Of a stretch of 64,000 nucleotides of DNA, positions 60,985 to 64,000 are shown piece by piece. The position numbers and the translations under genes are program-made. The DNA lies in assembly GCF_001982635.1 (NCBI RefSeq), contig NZ_MKFI01000009.1, positions 124,001 through 188,000 on the forward strand, in the 5' to 3' direction. Source of the stretch: Bradyrhizobium mercantei. Its GTDB lineage: Bacteria; Pseudomonadota; Alphaproteobacteria; Rhizobiales; Xanthobacteraceae. The notes below the pieces were generated by a model, which ran no database searches, had not been told where the DNA came from, and saw nothing but the letters and a program-made list of their open reading frames with translations. Each line of letters starts with the position of its first letter. Positions within the stretch are counted from its first letter, which is position 1.

Positions 60985-61701
60985 ATGGCAGGCCTGTTCA
61001 AAGTCGCAGCTGAAGCAGAAGAAGATGGCGGCCTCCTATCTGACCGCATCCGAAATGCGCTCACGGACGAGATTGCGTCCGGTACGCTCGTCGCCGGTTC
61101 GGCCTTGGAAGAGCAACAGCTCGCCGATCGCTTCGGAGCTTCCCGAACTCCGGTGCGGGAGGCTCTCCGGCAACTCGCCGTCAGCGGGTTGGTGGAGGTG
61201 CGGGGGCGTCGCGGGGTTGTCGTGGCACGGATGACACCTGAGCGCATCATGGACATGTTCGAGACGAGCGCAGAGGTGGAAGCCATGTGCGTCAGGCTCG
61301 CGACTTATCGCATGACGCCGCTCGAGCGCAGCCAGCTGATCGAACTCCATGAATCCTCGCAGGCGATGGTCGAGGCGAACGACGTCGATGCCTACGATGC
61401 ATTCAACCGACAATTCCACGAATGCATCTACCGCGCGACGCACAACTCGTTCATGGCCGAGCAGGCCCAGGACGTCCGATCGCGGCTCAGCGCCTTCCGC
61501 CGCACGCAATTGCGACAGGGTGATCGCATTCGCAAATCCCGCGACGAACATGAAGCCATCATGCATGCGATCGCTGAAGGCGATGGCGATACGGCTTCGC
61601 GCAGGATGCGTGCGCACATGTTGAACGCCGCCGCCGCGCTTCGGCGCTACATCGATGATCGCCTCAAACCCGTCGATGGGCGTGAACCCTACAACACCTG
61701 A
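60985..61701 (+). CDS. GntR-family regulator (FCD subfamily) of malonate genes
   Basis: A 238-residue GntR regulator with an N-terminal winged helix (LADRFGASRTPVREALRQL around residues 48-66) and a C-terminal FCD helical domain (residues 90-225) whose His and Asp residues typically bind a metal and a carboxylate. It starts directly after the madM stop codon, so it belongs to the transporter operon. It equates by position to the MdcY-type repressor of malonate operons, and the half-sites at 59644-59745 are its proposed targets, with malonate or malonyl derivative as inducer. Confidence 0.92.
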   Translation: MAGLFKVAAEAEEDGGLLSDRIRNALTDEIASGTLVAGSALEEQQLADRFGASRTPVREALRQLAVSGLVEVRGRRGVVVARMTPERIMDMFETSAEVEAMCVRLATYRMTPLERSQLIELHESSQAMVEANDVDAYDAFNRQFHECIYRATHNSFMAEQAQDVRSRLSAFRRTQLRQGDRIRKSRDEHEAIMHAIAEGDGDTASRRMRAHMLNAAAALRRYIDDRLKPVDGREPYNT

Positions 61702-61706
61702 CAATT

Positions 61707-61721
61707 GCGGTTGTGAACCGC
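61707..61721. promoter_or_regulatory. Perfect inverted repeat upstream of acsA
   Basis: GCGGTT-GTG-AACCGC, 6+3+6, starting 6 bp after the GntR stop codon and 72 bp before acsA. No T-run follows. Could be an operator for acsA or a short hairpin closing the malonate transcript. Confidence 0.45.
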
Positions 61722-61792
61722 TGTTGATGAAGACCAAACAGACGGAGCCGGCAAACGTTCTTCGCTTACAAATGCAATCCTAGGGAGCTGTC

Positions 61793-63766
<1,974 letters not shown>

Positions 63767-64000
63767 GCTCGGAACGCTTCTTCCCGTATGCCCTCGAGAG
63801 GGCGGCAAACGTCAATAGGGGAGGTGATGTCGGCGATCATCGCTAGATCAGACGGTCGGCGTTACGGTGGCCGTGATCGCCACAGAACATGCGCGTTCTT
63901 GAGCAACGCCGCGCCCGCAGTTGACGCGCGGCAATCTACGAACTTCGACGATTTTGCGCTCCCGACTGTTGCGTTCGAGGCCTACTATCGAGTTCGCGTA
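63767..64000. other. End of window, nothing recognised
   Basis: The last 234 bp after acsA. No coding signature, hairpin with T-run or RNA gene seen. Confidence 0.4.

Overview
The window looks like a chromosomal catabolic region of a Bradyrhizobium-type alphaproteobacterium. Three things support this: the GC-rich coding style, an Irr-type iron regulator with the heme motif typical of Bradyrhizobium and Rhodopseudomonas, and runs of aromatic catabolism genes each paired with its own LysR, MarR or IclR regulator. I see no rRNA, tRNA, CRISPR array, phage module or intact insertion sequence. Species assignment is inference.

Region A (about 0.2-19.8 kb) is an aromatic oxygenation and ring-cleavage region. 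It holds three LysR regulators, a NadX-like aspartate dehydrogenase, a VanA-like Rieske oxygenase, irr, two near-duplicate alpha/beta hydrolases, an SDR lacking the usual catalytic residues, an RraA-type aldolase, a GMC oxidoreductase, a two-domain VOC dioxygenase, a phthalate-dioxygenase-type Rieske protein, a Tsx-like outer membrane channel and a VanB-like reductase. The two Rieske genes share a 54-bp promoter/operator block (45 of 54 positions identical).

Region B (20.0-28.7 kb) reads as a CoA-dependent salicylate-to-gentisate pathway: aryl-CoA ligase, FAD 5-hydroxylase, 4HBT-type thioesterase, gentisate 1,2-dioxygenase and FAH-type fumarylpyruvate hydrolase. It also has an orphan ABC binding protein, an aromatic acid MFS carrier and a MarR regulator, and is arranged as two divergent operons around a palindrome-rich promoter.

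Region C (29.6-42.9 kb) holds a very divergent asparaginase-superfamily protein, a second Tsx-like channel, a methylesterase-like hydrolase, a third Rieske oxygenase, a cyclase-cupin-SDR operon, relics of a 3-hydroxyacyl-CoA dehydrogenase and a LivM permease, and a divergent P450 / MFS / resorcylate-type decarboxylase operon next to an IclR regulator. Three promoters here share an IclR-like palindrome lying between the -35 and -10 boxes.

Region D (43.3-53.5 kb) supplies a hydroxyquinol route: FAD phenol hydroxylase, hydroxyquinol 1,2-dioxygenase and maleylacetate reductase, with LysR and MarR regulators. With the decarboxylase of region C it can form a resorcylate - resorcinol - hydroxyquinol - 3-oxoadipate pathway. 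It is followed by an MHS transporter, an aldehyde dehydrogenase and benzoylformate decarboxylase.

Region E (53.6-63.8 kb) is a complete malonate utilisation locus: mdcACDEGBH leftward, madLM and a GntR regulator rightward, with an operator-rich divergent promoter, then acetyl-CoA synthetase acsA. The window as a whole looks like a mosaic for using plant-derived phenolic acids and malonate.
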